A stretch of DNA of 64,000 nt from [Clostridium] asparagiforme DSM 15981. GTDB lineage: Bacteria > Bacillota > Clostridia > Lachnospirales > Lachnospiraceae. Below are positions 1 to 7,546 of the stretch, in pieces (the stretch's first letter is position 1; each line of letters starts with the position of its first letter). Location of the stretch: assembly GCA_025149125.1 (NCBI GenBank), contig CP102272.1:5704001-5768000 (forward strand), written 5' to 3'. The position numbers and the translations under genes are program-made. Below the pieces are notes generated by a model, which did no database searches, was not told where the DNA came from, and worked only from the letters and a program-made list of their open reading frames with translations.

Positions 1-54
1 CGCGAACCGTTCCCGCAGCGAACCGTACACATAAGTTTCTTTCTTTCCGCTCAT
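1..54 (-). CDS. 5' end of an unidentified gene running off the window
   Basis: A minus-strand start codon at 54 is preceded by a strong GGAGGGG ribosome-binding site (about 59-66). The 18 visible codons begin MSGKKETYVYGSL and stay open to the window edge. The gene is divergent from the Crp/Fnr-type regulator at 279, which could therefore control it. Too little is visible to name a family. Confidence 0.6.
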   Translation of the reverse strand, partial: MSGKKETYVYGSLRERFA

Positions 55-186
55 AAGAGCCCCTCCTTCCCAGCCGGCTGTTATTTTTCACCCCGTCCGA
101 CTGTCACAATCACCTTGTAATCAGTATTTTAGCCAAATCATCTGTTTTAAAAAAGGACAAATGAGCACTTTTCACGAAATTTTACG

Positions 187-216
187 TTGATTTTGGAATT
201 TGTTGGATGGTATACT
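187..216 (+). promoter_or_regulatory. Promoter of the Crp/Fnr-type regulator
   Basis: TTGATT (187-192) and TATACT (211-216) are separated by 18 bp, close to the sigma-A consensus. The upstream ATG at 207 falls inside this promoter, which argues against it as the translation start and supports the ATG at 279. Confidence 0.6.
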
Positions 217-278
217 TAGAGCAGTTGGAGGGGCGCGTTGGGAGGGACCGCGCAGTACAAAAGAATCGAGGGAGAGAA

Positions 279-986
279 ATGACGCTGACCGAACTGGAAC
301 GCAAGGTTCCAAAGCTTTTGGAATATACACGGTATATGCCTGAGGACATCCGCAACCGCTGCACGGTGCGCACACACGCCGCAGGGTCCATTATCCATCA
401 GAAAAATATGGAGCTTGGGTACTTCGGCATCGTAGCCCAGGGCGAAAACCGGGTGATCAATGAATTTGAAAACGGGAATGTCTATATGATCGAGAGCAAC
501 AAGGCCATCGATTTCATCGGGGAGGTGACCATTCTGGCCGGGATGCCCCGGACCTCCGTCACCATCGAGGCGGTGACGGAAAATGTGGTGGCCTATATCA
601 GCCGCAAGGACGCGGAGCGCTGGCTGTCCGAGGACATCAACATTTTAAGGCTCACCAGCCGGCACACGGCTTTTAAGCTCTACCGCTCCTCCTACAACAA
701 CGGCGCAAAGCTCTTTTACCCGCCCGGGTATCTGTTGCTGGACTACATGGTAAAATACGGCCGCCAGTACGGCATCGACAGCCCCGCTCCGCCAAAGCAG
801 GTCACCATCAGCCGGACCCGGCAGCTCCTTCAGGAAGAGATCGGCATCAACGTGAAAACCTTGAACCGGACCATACGGCAGTTGAAGGAGGAAGGATTTT
901 TTACCCTGTACAAGGGTAAAATCACGTTTAACAGGGAACAGTATGAGATGGCGCAGAGCTGGCTGGAGACGGCGCGGGACAAATAG
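279..986 (+). CDS. Crp/Fnr family transcriptional regulator
   Basis: This 235-aa cytoplasmic DNA-binding protein has an N-terminal cyclic-nucleotide-binding-like beta barrel at about residues 25-115, including the phosphate-cassette-like stretch IGEVTILAGMPRTSV. The C-terminal Crp-type winged helix lies at about 170-215 (SRTRQLLQEEIG, then a recognition helix with KTLNRTIRQLKEEG). No cysteine cluster of the Fnr iron-sulfur type is seen, so the ligand is unknown. The start at 279 has a GAGGGAG ribosome-binding site; an in-frame ATG at 207 lies inside the promoter and is rejected. The gene is divergent from the incomplete gene at 1-54 and is followed by a strong hairpin. Family assignment is secure, the regulon unknown. 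Confidence 0.88.
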   Translation: MTLTELERKVPKLLEYTRYMPEDIRNRCTVRTHAAGSIIHQKNMELGYFGIVAQGENRVINEFENGNVYMIESNKAIDFIGEVTILAGMPRTSVTIEAVTENVVAYISRKDAERWLSEDINILRLTSRHTAFKLYRSSYNNGAKLFYPPGYLLLDYMVKYGRQYGIDSPAPPKQVTISRTRQLLQEEIGINVKTLNRTIRQLKEEGFFTLYKGKITFNREQYEMAQSWLETARDK

Positions 987-1069
987 CGCGGGCGGGCGGA
1001 AATTTGGTTTACATAAAGTAATAATTGCATTCTAAAAGAACCGGACTTGATATGCAAATGGACGCGAAC

Positions 1070-1109
1070 AGGCCGCGGACTCTGAGAAATTCATCAGAGG
1101 CTGCGGCCT
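1070..1109 (+). terminator. Hairpin, probable terminator or transcript end after the Crp-type gene
   Basis: A 16-bp stem with two mismatches (1070-1085 pairing with 1094-1109) encloses an 8-nt loop. No clear run of T follows, so it may be an imperfect terminator or a transcript-stabilising hairpin. Confidence 0.45.
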
Positions 1110-1190
1110 GCTGTTATGTAGTTTGTGGATTCAGATATGTGTCTGCGTTGCAGCGCACGCTACAGCTTGAGAAGGCGCATCTGAATGCAG

Positions 1191-1364
1191 CATTTTACAG
1201 ATATGCAGTTGCGCTATTGATCCAACATTCTCGGTTTCGGAGCTTCATTCTTGATTCGGCGTTTTATGGATCCGCAGTTGCACCCTTGATCCGGCGTTTT
1301 ACGGATGCGCAGCTACGCCCTTGATCTGGTTTTTACAGGTCCGCTGCTACGCCTCCTGCTCCGG
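1191..1364. repeat. Five degenerate 34-35 bp tandem repeats
   Basis: Units start at about 1191, 1226, 1260, 1295 and 1330. Each contains a version of a TTTTA..G-ATnnGCAG-TGC-CCTTGAT pattern. The units at 1260 and 1295 are the most alike. The last unit runs over the stop codon of the minus-strand membrane protein gene. The 987-1346 interval otherwise holds only the hairpin at 1070-1109; no credible gene is seen there. Confidence 0.6.
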
Positions 1365-2456
1365 GTCCGTTTCCGGCGCCGGCGCCGGCTCCTGGGTTGC
1401 GGCAGCGTTTATGCCTTTGGCCGGGTAATATTTAAGCGCGAGGAACTCGCTCAGCCCGCTGGCCAGCGTATTTCGGTAGGACACGTCGTTTCCGGTCACG
1501 ATATGACCCAGGCGGTCGTACTCCGCCATGGCTTTTTTCGTGCGCCCGCCGGACAGAATTGCGGAAGCAAACGATCCGTCCAGGAATACCACGCCCATCT
1601 TGCTGATTGTATTTTTGCCGCTCCGCTCAGAGTAGGGGTAAACCCAAATAATGGAATCATTGTCGTGAACTGCGCTTTTATCCGAGAGCATACCAAAGGT
1701 CCAGCGCTTGCCGACCCATAAACTCCCCAGCTTCACCGCTCCTGCAAAATCCTGCTCCAGCTCTTCCTCTTTGAACTGAGGGTTGGCGGCCAGGTAGGCG
1801 GCTACGCTCCGGCTGATCTCCTTGGAGGAAGATTTTGCAAGCAATGCAATTCCGAGCACAGCAATGACAACGCCCAGAGCGCTGATCCCATAGATCTGGC
1901 CGATCTTCTCCCCTTTAATCTTTCCACCCGTAATCACATAGGCTGACTCCGGTACCTCGTCAAGCACGGAACCCAGATTTTTTTTGTAATATCTGAGATC
2001 CTCGCCCATAAGCAGCTCCAGGCTTCCCTTGATCACGATCCCGGTATCCGCAACATCACCCTGACCGTCCAGGGCCGCCCAGAACTGATCTACCAGCCCT
2101 TCCATCTCGTCTTCCTGCTTCACCGCGCACTCCACAGCCAGGAAATCATCCCGGTTCTCATCGTACACGATGTACCCCAGGCGGGATCTGGAAGTACCGG
2201 TGCTCACGCCGTTCACCTTTTTAGTGACCGTTTCCTCCATGTAGGTGCCCAGGGGATATTTGACCTCGTAGGACACATACTGTCCCTCCATCTCCTGTAA
2301 ACTCATCTCCGCTGTCAGCTCAACCGGCCCTTTAATGGCGTCGAACACCGAAAAATTCATCATCGCAAACATAACGTAGCCGATCACCAGAAGTACAAAT
2401 CCAAGGCAGATCTGCGGAGTCCGCACGGCCCAAGTCATTTTCTTAACCATACTCAT
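1347..2456 (-). CDS. Two-TM membrane protein of unknown function
   Basis: The 369-aa protein has a first hydrophobic helix at about residues 16-35, an extracytoplasmic-looking domain of roughly 150 residues, a second helix at about 189-207 and a cytoplasmic-looking C-terminal domain ending in an Ala/Pro/Glu-rich tail. I do not recognise a catalytic motif. It resembles membrane proteins of unknown function common in Lachnospiraceae. The ATG at 2456 follows AAGGGAA closely; an in-frame ATG at 2450 has better spacing and is an alternative. It appears monocistronic. The repeat array at 1191-1364 touches its 3' end. Confidence 0.7.
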   Translation of the reverse strand: MSMVKKMTWAVRTPQICLGFVLLVIGYVMFAMMNFSVFDAIKGPVELTAEMSLQEMEGQYVSYEVKYPLGTYMEETVTKKVNGVSTGTSRSRLGYIVYDENRDDFLAVECAVKQEDEMEGLVDQFWAALDGQGDVADTGIVIKGSLELLMGEDLRYYKKNLGSVLDEVPESAYVITGGKIKGEKIGQIYGISALGVVIAVLGIALLAKSSSKEISRSVAAYLAANPQFKEEELEQDFAGAVKLGSLWVGKRWTFGMLSDKSAVHDNDSIIWVYPYSERSGKNTISKMGVVFLDGSFASAILSGGRTKKAMAEYDRLGHIVTGNDVSYRNTLASGLSEFLALKYYPAKGINAAATQEPAPAPETDPEQEA

Positions 2457-2650
2457 TTCCCTTCTTTATTCAATAGTATGTGAATATCATATCAATTTCA
2501 CGGCCTCCCCGCAAGAAGCCCTGCACGAGCCGGAGTTTTACAGCACGAACAGCCTGTTTTCCCATTTTATGTTACTGCGGCAGAGTGGACATTTGACCAT
2601 TTTTTCGCTATATTATGCCGGAAAATCCGTCAAGGCTTTTCCGGCCAGTT

Positions 2651-2659
2651 TGATATAAT
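2651..2659 (+). promoter_or_regulatory. Extended -10 promoter of the gyrB-like gene
   Basis: TGATATAAT is a perfect TGnTATAAT extended -10 element, about 125 bp upstream of the start at 2785. No good -35 lies at the proper distance. The transcript would carry both copies of the 47-bp repeat in its leader. Confidence 0.5.
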
Positions 2660-2661
2660 TA

Positions 2662-2758
2662 GGAAACGTAGCTCTGATCGACAGCCTGCGGCTGCCGACA
2701 ATGTATCACAGGGAAACGTAGCTCTGATCGACAGCCTGCGGCTGCCGACAATGTATCA
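2662..2758 (+). repeat. Perfect 47-bp direct repeat in the leader of the gyrB-like gene
   Basis: Bases 2662-2708 are repeated exactly at 2712-2758, with 3 bp between the copies (period 50). Each copy contains a near-perfect 9-bp stem around TCGACAGCC-TGC-GGCTGCCGA, so the leader can form two identical hairpins. The interval 2457-2650 holds no gene that I can see. Confidence 0.85.
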
Positions 2759-2784
2759 ACACTGAAAAGGAGTATTGTAACGCT

Positions 2785-4983
2785 ATGAGACCAGAAGAAC
2801 CCTCCGTATCCCAACCCGAGGCCGTGGGCACTATGGTGAAAAATGAATACCGCGCAGAACAGATCCAAATTCTGGAAGGCCTGGAGGCAGTGCGCAAACG
2901 GCCCGCCATGTATATTGGCAACACGTCCTCTGCAGGACTCCACCATTTGGTCTGCGAAATCGTGGACAACGCGGTGGATGAGGCCCTGGCCGGACATTGC
3001 AGCGCCGTGTCCGTCACCCTGAACCGGGACGGCTCGGTCACCATTACCGACAATGGGCGGGGTATCCCGGTGGGCATCCAGAAAAAAACAGGCCTGTCCG
3101 CTCTCCAGGTGGTCTTCACCGTGCTCCACGCGGGCGGGAAGTTCGACAGCAGCAATTACAAGGTTTCCGGCGGTCTCCACGGCGTGGGCGCTTCCGTGGT
3201 CAACGCACTGTCCCTGTGGCTTCGCGTGGAGGTGCGGCGGGACGGCGGGACCTGGAAGCAAAGCTATTCACGGGGCGTGCCGGATGGGGCGGTGACAAAG
3301 GAAGAGGCGGTGCGGGGCTGCGCAACTGGCCCTTTGGCGCGACAGGATGATCCGATTCCTCTGACGCGACAGGACGATCCGGTTCCTTCGGCGCGGAATG
3401 AGGCCCCGTTTTCTCCGGCGCGGCAAGGCGCTTTGGATACGGTCTCCGTCTCCGGAACCACCGTCACGTTCCTCCCGGACCCGGAAATCTTCCGGGACCC
3501 TGTATTTCAGTATGAGGTGCTGAAAAAACGGATGAGAGAGACCGCATTTCTCACCAAAGGATTGTCCCTGACGCTGACAGACCTGCGGGCGGACTGCAAA
3601 CACGGTTCCAACACCGCCGCCACTCCCGATGCCACGACCGCCGATGCCCCCAAGTCCCCGGAATCCTCGAATCTGCCTCAGCCCACGCTTCCCCGCCAGG
3701 ACCATTTCCTCTGCGAAAAAGGGTTGGAAGATTTTGTAAATTGGCTGAACCGGGACGCCTCCCCGCTTTACAGCGAAATCATCTGCGGCGGCGCGGATTC
3801 CGGGGATATTCAGGTGGAGTTTGCCATTCAGCACACCGCGGGGTACGACCAGCGCCTGTACAGCTTTGTCAACAATATTTCCACCCCGGAGGGCGGTTCC
3901 CACGTGACCGGCTTTCACAGCGCCCTGGTGCGTGCGTTGAACCACTGTGCGCGGAATCTCAAGCTGCTGAAGGAGTCCGCGCCTCCCCTCTGCCGCGAGG
4001 AGTTGACCGAGGGCCTGACCGCCGTCATCAGCGTCCGTATGCAGGATCCCCAGTTTGAGGGCCAGACCAAACAGAAGCTGGGCAGCAGCCAGGCCAGACC
4101 CGCGGTGGACAGTCTGGTATACCACCGCATGATCCTGTTTCTGGAACAGCACCCGGACGCGGCCAAGGCCATTTGCAGCAAAGCCATGCTGGCCCGCAAA
4201 GCAAAGGATGCGGCCAAAAGCGCCAGGGACCTGGCCCGCCGGAAAACCGCCCTCTCCGGCCTCACCCTGCCCGGAAAGCTGGCGGACTGTTCCGGCCGCA
4301 ATCCCGATAGCTGCGAGCTGTTCATCGTGGAAGGTGACTCCGCGGGCGGCTCCGCCAAGGCCGCCCGCTGCCGGGAAAATCAGGCCGTGCTGCCCCTGCG
4401 GGGTAAAATCCTCAACGTGGAGAAGGCCGCCATGGACAAGATTTCCTCCAATGCAGAGATCAAAGCCATGATCTCCGCCTTTGGCACCGGGATTCTGGAG
4501 AGCTTTTCTTTGGAACGGCTGCGCTATCACAAAATCATTCTCATGACCGACGCCGACGTGGACGGCGCTCACATCACCACCCTGCTTTTGACCTTCCTGT
4601 TCCGCTTCATGCCGGAGCTGATCCGCAGCGGGCACATTTTTTTGGCCCAACCGCCCCTGTACCGGGTAGAAAAAGGGCGCAAACTCTGGTATGCTTACAG
4701 TGACGCACAGCTGTCCCGCATTCTGGACGAAAACGAACGGGACGGCACTTACAAGATCCAGCGCTACAAGGGACTGGGGGAAATGGACGCGCAGCAGCTC
4801 TGGGAAACCACCATGGACCCGGAACGCCGCGTGCTGCTGAAGGTGACCACCGGCGGCGGAGCGGACTCAGACGTCCTGGCAGACACCGACCGCACCTTTT
4901 CCCTGCTCATGGGAAATGATGTGGAGCCCCGCCGGGATTTCATTCTGGCAAATGCGGACCGCATCTCCATGCTGGATGTATAG
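2785..4983 (+). CDS. GyrB/ParE-like type II topoisomerase ATPase subunit, orphan and divergent
   Basis: The 732-aa protein has a full GHKL ATPase domain (DNAVDEA at 61-67, DNGRGIP at 89-95, GGLHGVGAS at 129-137), the QTKQKLGSS motif at 427-435 and a TOPRIM domain (EGDSAGGS at 516-523, DADVDGAH at 589-596). It should therefore bind ATP and Mg2+ and pair with a GyrA/ParC-type breakage subunit. No such partner is adjacent: the next gene is a LysR regulator. Two insertions break the usual GyrB plan, at about 183-216 (a 9-residue tandem repeat) and 273-303 (Ala/Pro/Thr-rich). It is thus likely a paralogue of the housekeeping gyrase subunit. The start at 2785 follows AGGAG at a long 12-nt spacing; the ATG at 2833 has no ribosome-binding site. 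Confidence 0.85.
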   Translation: MRPEEPSVSQPEAVGTMVKNEYRAEQIQILEGLEAVRKRPAMYIGNTSSAGLHHLVCEIVDNAVDEALAGHCSAVSVTLNRDGSVTITDNGRGIPVGIQKKTGLSALQVVFTVLHAGGKFDSSNYKVSGGLHGVGASVVNALSLWLRVEVRRDGGTWKQSYSRGVPDGAVTKEEAVRGCATGPLARQDDPIPLTRQDDPVPSARNEAPFSPARQGALDTVSVSGTTVTFLPDPEIFRDPVFQYEVLKKRMRETAFLTKGLSLTLTDLRADCKHGSNTAATPDATTADAPKSPESSNLPQPTLPRQDHFLCEKGLEDFVNWLNRDASPLYSEIICGGADSGDIQVEFAIQHTAGYDQRLYSFVNNISTPEGGSHVTGFHSALVRALNHCARNLKLLKESAPPLCREELTEGLTAVISVRMQDPQFEGQTKQKLGSSQARPAVDSLVYHRMILFLEQHPDAAKAICSKAMLARKAKDAAKSARDLARRKTALSGLTLPGKLADCSGRNPDSCELFIVEGDSAGGSAKAARCRENQAVLPLRGKILNVEKAAMDKISSNAEIKAMISAFGTGILESFSLERLRYHKIILMTDADVDGAHITTLLLTFLFRFMPELIRSGHIFLAQPPLYRVEKGRKLWYAYSDAQLSRILDENERDGTYKIQRYKGLGEMDAQQLWETTMDPERRVLLKVTTGGGADSDVLADTDRTFSLLMGNDVEPRRDFILANADRISMLDV
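3337..3436 (+). repeat. 27-bp in-frame tandem repeat inside the gyrB-like gene
   Basis: Units begin at 3337, 3364, 3391 and 3418 (last one partial) and encode a 9-residue repeat of the type ARQDDPIPL / TRQDDPVPS / ARNEAPFSP. It falls in the ATPase/transducer region at a point where ordinary GyrB and ParE have no such segment. Confidence 0.75.
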
Positions 4984-5029
4984 GGGGCGGCCGCCGTCCC
5001 CTGATGTTCCGACCAGGAGGGGAAATTTC

Positions 5030-5965
5030 ATGAACCGTGACGACCTGCAGCTTTTTATGACCATTTTCGAGGAGAAAAATCTCCTGAAAGCCGCCGGGCT
5101 TTTATACCTGTCGCCATCCACCGCCGGCTCCCGGCTGCGGACTATGGAGGAAGAGCTGGGATTTGAGCTGTTTGAGCGAAAAAAAGGGGTGAAGGCCGCC
5201 GTGCCAACGCCCAAAGGCACGGAATTTTCCCGCATCGCCGCCCAGATGCTGTCCCTCTGGAACGAAGCGGACCAGCTGAGCCGGGCGGACGACTCCCCCC
5301 ATCTGTCCGTGGCCACGGTGGACAGCTTTCTGGACTACAACCTGACGCCCCTGTACCGGGACCTGGTCTCCCTCCACGGCTTTTCCCTGGATATCAAATG
5401 CTATCCCGCAGACATGATCTACGCCCTAGTGGCCAAAAAACAGGCGGACCTTGGCTTCGCCCTCTACCACACAAACGACCCCCACGTAAATGTGCGGCCG
5501 GTGATGGAGGATGATATGGTGCTGGTGACGCCGGAGTCCTGCCCGTGGATTTCCCCCGTTGATCCCACCGGGCTGTCGCCGGAGCGGGAGTTGTTCACCG
5601 GTTCCCATTTTAACAGCAACGTGGGCTGGGGCCCTGAATTCCGCCTGTGGCACGACCGGTATATCGGCGCCTCCCGCCGCCCCCTGGTCACGGCCTCCAG
5701 CATTTCCATCCTGACCGGATTTCTGGAGATCGGGGATTACTGGACTGTCATGCCTTCCACCACGGCCCGGGGCCTGGCGGAACAATTTCCGGTTAAAATC
5801 CTGGAGCTGGATCCCGCGCCTCCCAAGCGCACGCTTTACATGCTCACACACAAATCGCCATCGGAACTATCCGCGGCTAACACGGAACGGTTTTGCGGGC
5901 ATTTATGGGAATATTTAGAAGATCGTAGGAAGAAGACTGCAAAGGCGCGGTTGTCCGACGGCTGA
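5030..5965 (+). CDS. LysR family transcriptional regulator
   Basis: The 311-aa protein has an N-terminal winged helix-turn-helix at about residues 1-60 (LKAAGLLYLSPSTAGSRLR, then EEELGFELFERKKG) and a periplasmic-binding-like effector domain from about 90 to 290. The start at 5030 follows AGGAGGGG; a longer open frame from 4916 overlaps the gyrB-like gene and is not used. It lies 46 bp downstream of the gyrB-like gene on the same strand and could be cotranscribed. Target genes and ligand are unknown. Confidence 0.85.
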   Translation: MNRDDLQLFMTIFEEKNLLKAAGLLYLSPSTAGSRLRTMEEELGFELFERKKGVKAAVPTPKGTEFSRIAAQMLSLWNEADQLSRADDSPHLSVATVDSFLDYNLTPLYRDLVSLHGFSLDIKCYPADMIYALVAKKQADLGFALYHTNDPHVNVRPVMEDDMVLVTPESCPWISPVDPTGLSPERELFTGSHFNSNVGWGPEFRLWHDRYIGASRRPLVTASSISILTGFLEIGDYWTVMPSTTARGLAEQFPVKILELDPAPPKRTLYMLTHKSPSELSAANTERFCGHLWEYLEDRRKKTAKARLSDG

Positions 5966-6051
5966 ACAGGCGGTAGGGCGCGGGACACGCCCGCGGCACA
6001 CACTACATTCCGATAGGCCTCGGGGCACGCCGGAGGCCCACTGCATTCAAC

Positions 6052-6081
6052 AAAAAAGCCGCCCCAAACCGGAACGGCTTT
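6052..6081 (-). terminator. Terminator of spoIIID
   Basis: On the minus strand a stem AAGCCG / CGGCTT with additional internal pairing is followed by a run of six T. It sits about 45 bp after the spoIIID stop codon. Confidence 0.7.
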
Positions 6082-6126
6082 CTCCTCATTCGTTTCAATT
6101 TTGAATCCCTTTTGAACGGGCGCGCC

Positions 6127-6402
6127 TTAATCGTCGTCTTTGCTGCACATCTGAAGTCTGTGCTGATACTTTTCACGCGTGGCCAGTCCGCCACGAATAT
6201 GGCGTTCGGATTTATTCACATCCAGAACCACCCTGGCCTGAGATGCCAGGGTCGGGTTGATGTGCTCCAATCGGTCGGTAACGTCCTTATGTACCGTGGA
6301 CTTGGAGATCCCGAACTTTTTCGCTGTCTGCCTCACCGTTGCATTGTGGTCTATAATGTAATTGGCGATGGCTACGGCCCGTTCTTCAATGTACTCCTTC
6401 AA
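6127..6402 (-). CDS. spoIIID: Sporulation transcription factor SpoIIID
   Basis: The 91-aa DNA-binding protein matches SpoIIID, the mother-cell regulator that acts with sigma-E and sigma-K genes during endospore formation. Diagnostic parts are YIEERAVAIANYII at the N terminus, the helix-turn-helix TVRQTAKKFGISKSTVHKDV at about 22-41, the EHINPTLASQARVVLD segment, and KSERHIRGGLATREKY. The start codon is TTG (6400-6402) with an AGGGGG ribosome-binding site. It is monocistronic with its own terminator. This gene is the strongest evidence that the organism sporulates. Confidence 0.95.
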   Translation of the reverse strand: MKEYIEERAVAIANYIIDHNATVRQTAKKFGISKSTVHKDVTDRLEHINPTLASQARVVLDVNKSERHIRGGLATREKYQHRLQMCSKDDD

Positions 6403-6478
6403 ACGAATCCCCCTGAGGATGTTTTTTACATCTTATGCATGACATAAGTGGAATAGCACCATTCTCAGGGTCAGTTCC

Positions 6479-7546
6479 TCAATTTTTATCCCCGCCCGCC
6501 GCAAAATGCAACAGTTCCTCCACCTCCGGGTAGTCCACTGTCTGCAGATGGGCCAGGGTGTTCCTCGTTTTATGGAACAGCACCAGCCTTCTCAAATCCT
6601 CGCCTGCCACGGCCAGTTTCCCCAGGTTGCACAAATACTTTAACGTGCCCAACTCCACCGTGCCCGGCTCGTCGAACACCTCACCGTAGACCGCCTGGAG
6701 GGGCAGGAGCCGCTCGATCTGGTTTCCGTAGCGCCCGGTAAACTGCTGGCGGAACTGCTCGGTGATGGGAAACAGCACCTTCAGCTGCACTTCCCAGACC
6801 GCTTTTGCCGAAGTCTCCGCCGGGGGCGTCGGGAAATCCAGCTTTTCGCACTGTTTCTCCAGGCATTTCTGCGGATTTTCCGCCAGCTCAAGCCTGGCCT
6901 CGGAGAGCGCGCCGCAGAGTCTGGCGTTGTCTGCGGACAGCGCGGCGGCCAGCTCCGCCACATACTGCTTGTAAATATCCGGCTTTTTCCACTCCGACAG
7001 CAACAGCAAGGCAAACATGGTGATGTCGTAACGCCCCACCATGTCCTTCCACACAATATTGTGGACACCGCGTTCTTTCCTCAGCGCTCCCACAGCCTCG
7101 TTCACTTCCAGAATAAAAACGCCCTTGCTCTTGGTCTTTACAGAGCGCTCGTAGTCTGCAAGAAATTTAAGCCAGCTCCGGTACCGTTCATAGCTCAGAT
7201 TGGACACCCAGATATACCGGGTGTTGAGCACGATATCCCGGCACCCGGCCAGAAACTGACCGTGGGTTTTGCTGGGCCGGTAATCCGCCTGGCGCTCCTC
7301 CTTGCAGTACCGCCTTAAAACCAGCTCGCCGGGCTCCATGGACTCCCCGGAATCGTCGATCCGCTCCAGAAGCCGTTCCGATTCCCGGTTGTGCAGTTCC
7401 TCCCGGACCATTTCCTGCATTTCCTCGTACCACTGCAGTTTTTCCGGTATCTGTATGACGATGCTGTGGAGATCGAAGATTTCATCCTGTATCTCCTCCC
7501 GGAATTTGCGCGCATTGGTCACCTGTCTCCACCAAATCTCTTCCAT
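6479..7546 (-). CDS. Unknown protein with C-terminal RNxxxH (HEPN-like) motif, coupled to the large NTPase
   Basis: The 355-aa soluble protein is rich in predicted helix. I do not recognise the N-terminal 250 residues. Near the C terminus the sequence HKTRNTLAH fits the Rx4H signature of HEPN domains, which act as RNases in many toxin and phage-defence proteins; the approximately 100 preceding residues are helical, as a HEPN fold needs. The ATG at 7546 shares one base with the TGA of the upstream 1987-aa gene (TGATG) and has GGGAGG upstream, indicating translational coupling. A GTG at 7549 is the alternative start. The HEPN call rests on the short motif and context only. Confidence 0.6.
   Translation of the reverse strand: MEEIWWRQVTNARKFREEIQDEIFDLHSIVIQIPEKLQWYEEMQEMVREELHNRESERLLERIDDSGESMEPGELVLRRYCKEERQADYRPSKTHGQFLAGCRDIVLNTRYIWVSNLSYERYRSWLKFLADYERSVKTKSKGVFILEVNEAVGALRKERGVHNIVWKDMVGRYDITMFALLLLSEWKKPDIYKQYVAELAAALSADNARLCGALSEARLELAENPQKCLEKQCEKLDFPTPPAETSAKAVWEVQLKVLFPITEQFRQQFTGRYGNQIERLLPLQAVYGEVFDEPGTVELGTLKYLCNLGKLAVAGEDLRRLVLFHKTRNTLAHLQTVDYPEVEELLHFAAGGDKN

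Noticed and set aside
1025..1324. 99-aa plus-strand frame
   Set aside because: It covers a hairpin and the degenerate 35-bp repeats, has no ribosome-binding site and no protein-like pattern.
2662..2758. Attachment-site duplication of an integrated element
   Set aside because: The copies are only 3 bp apart, so nothing lies between them, and no integrase is in the window.
3268..4650. 460-aa open frame antisense to the gyrB-like gene
   Set aside because: It mirrors a gene with clear GyrB motifs; Gly/Ala/Arg-rich composition is typical of antisense frames in GC-rich DNA and there is no ribosome-binding site.
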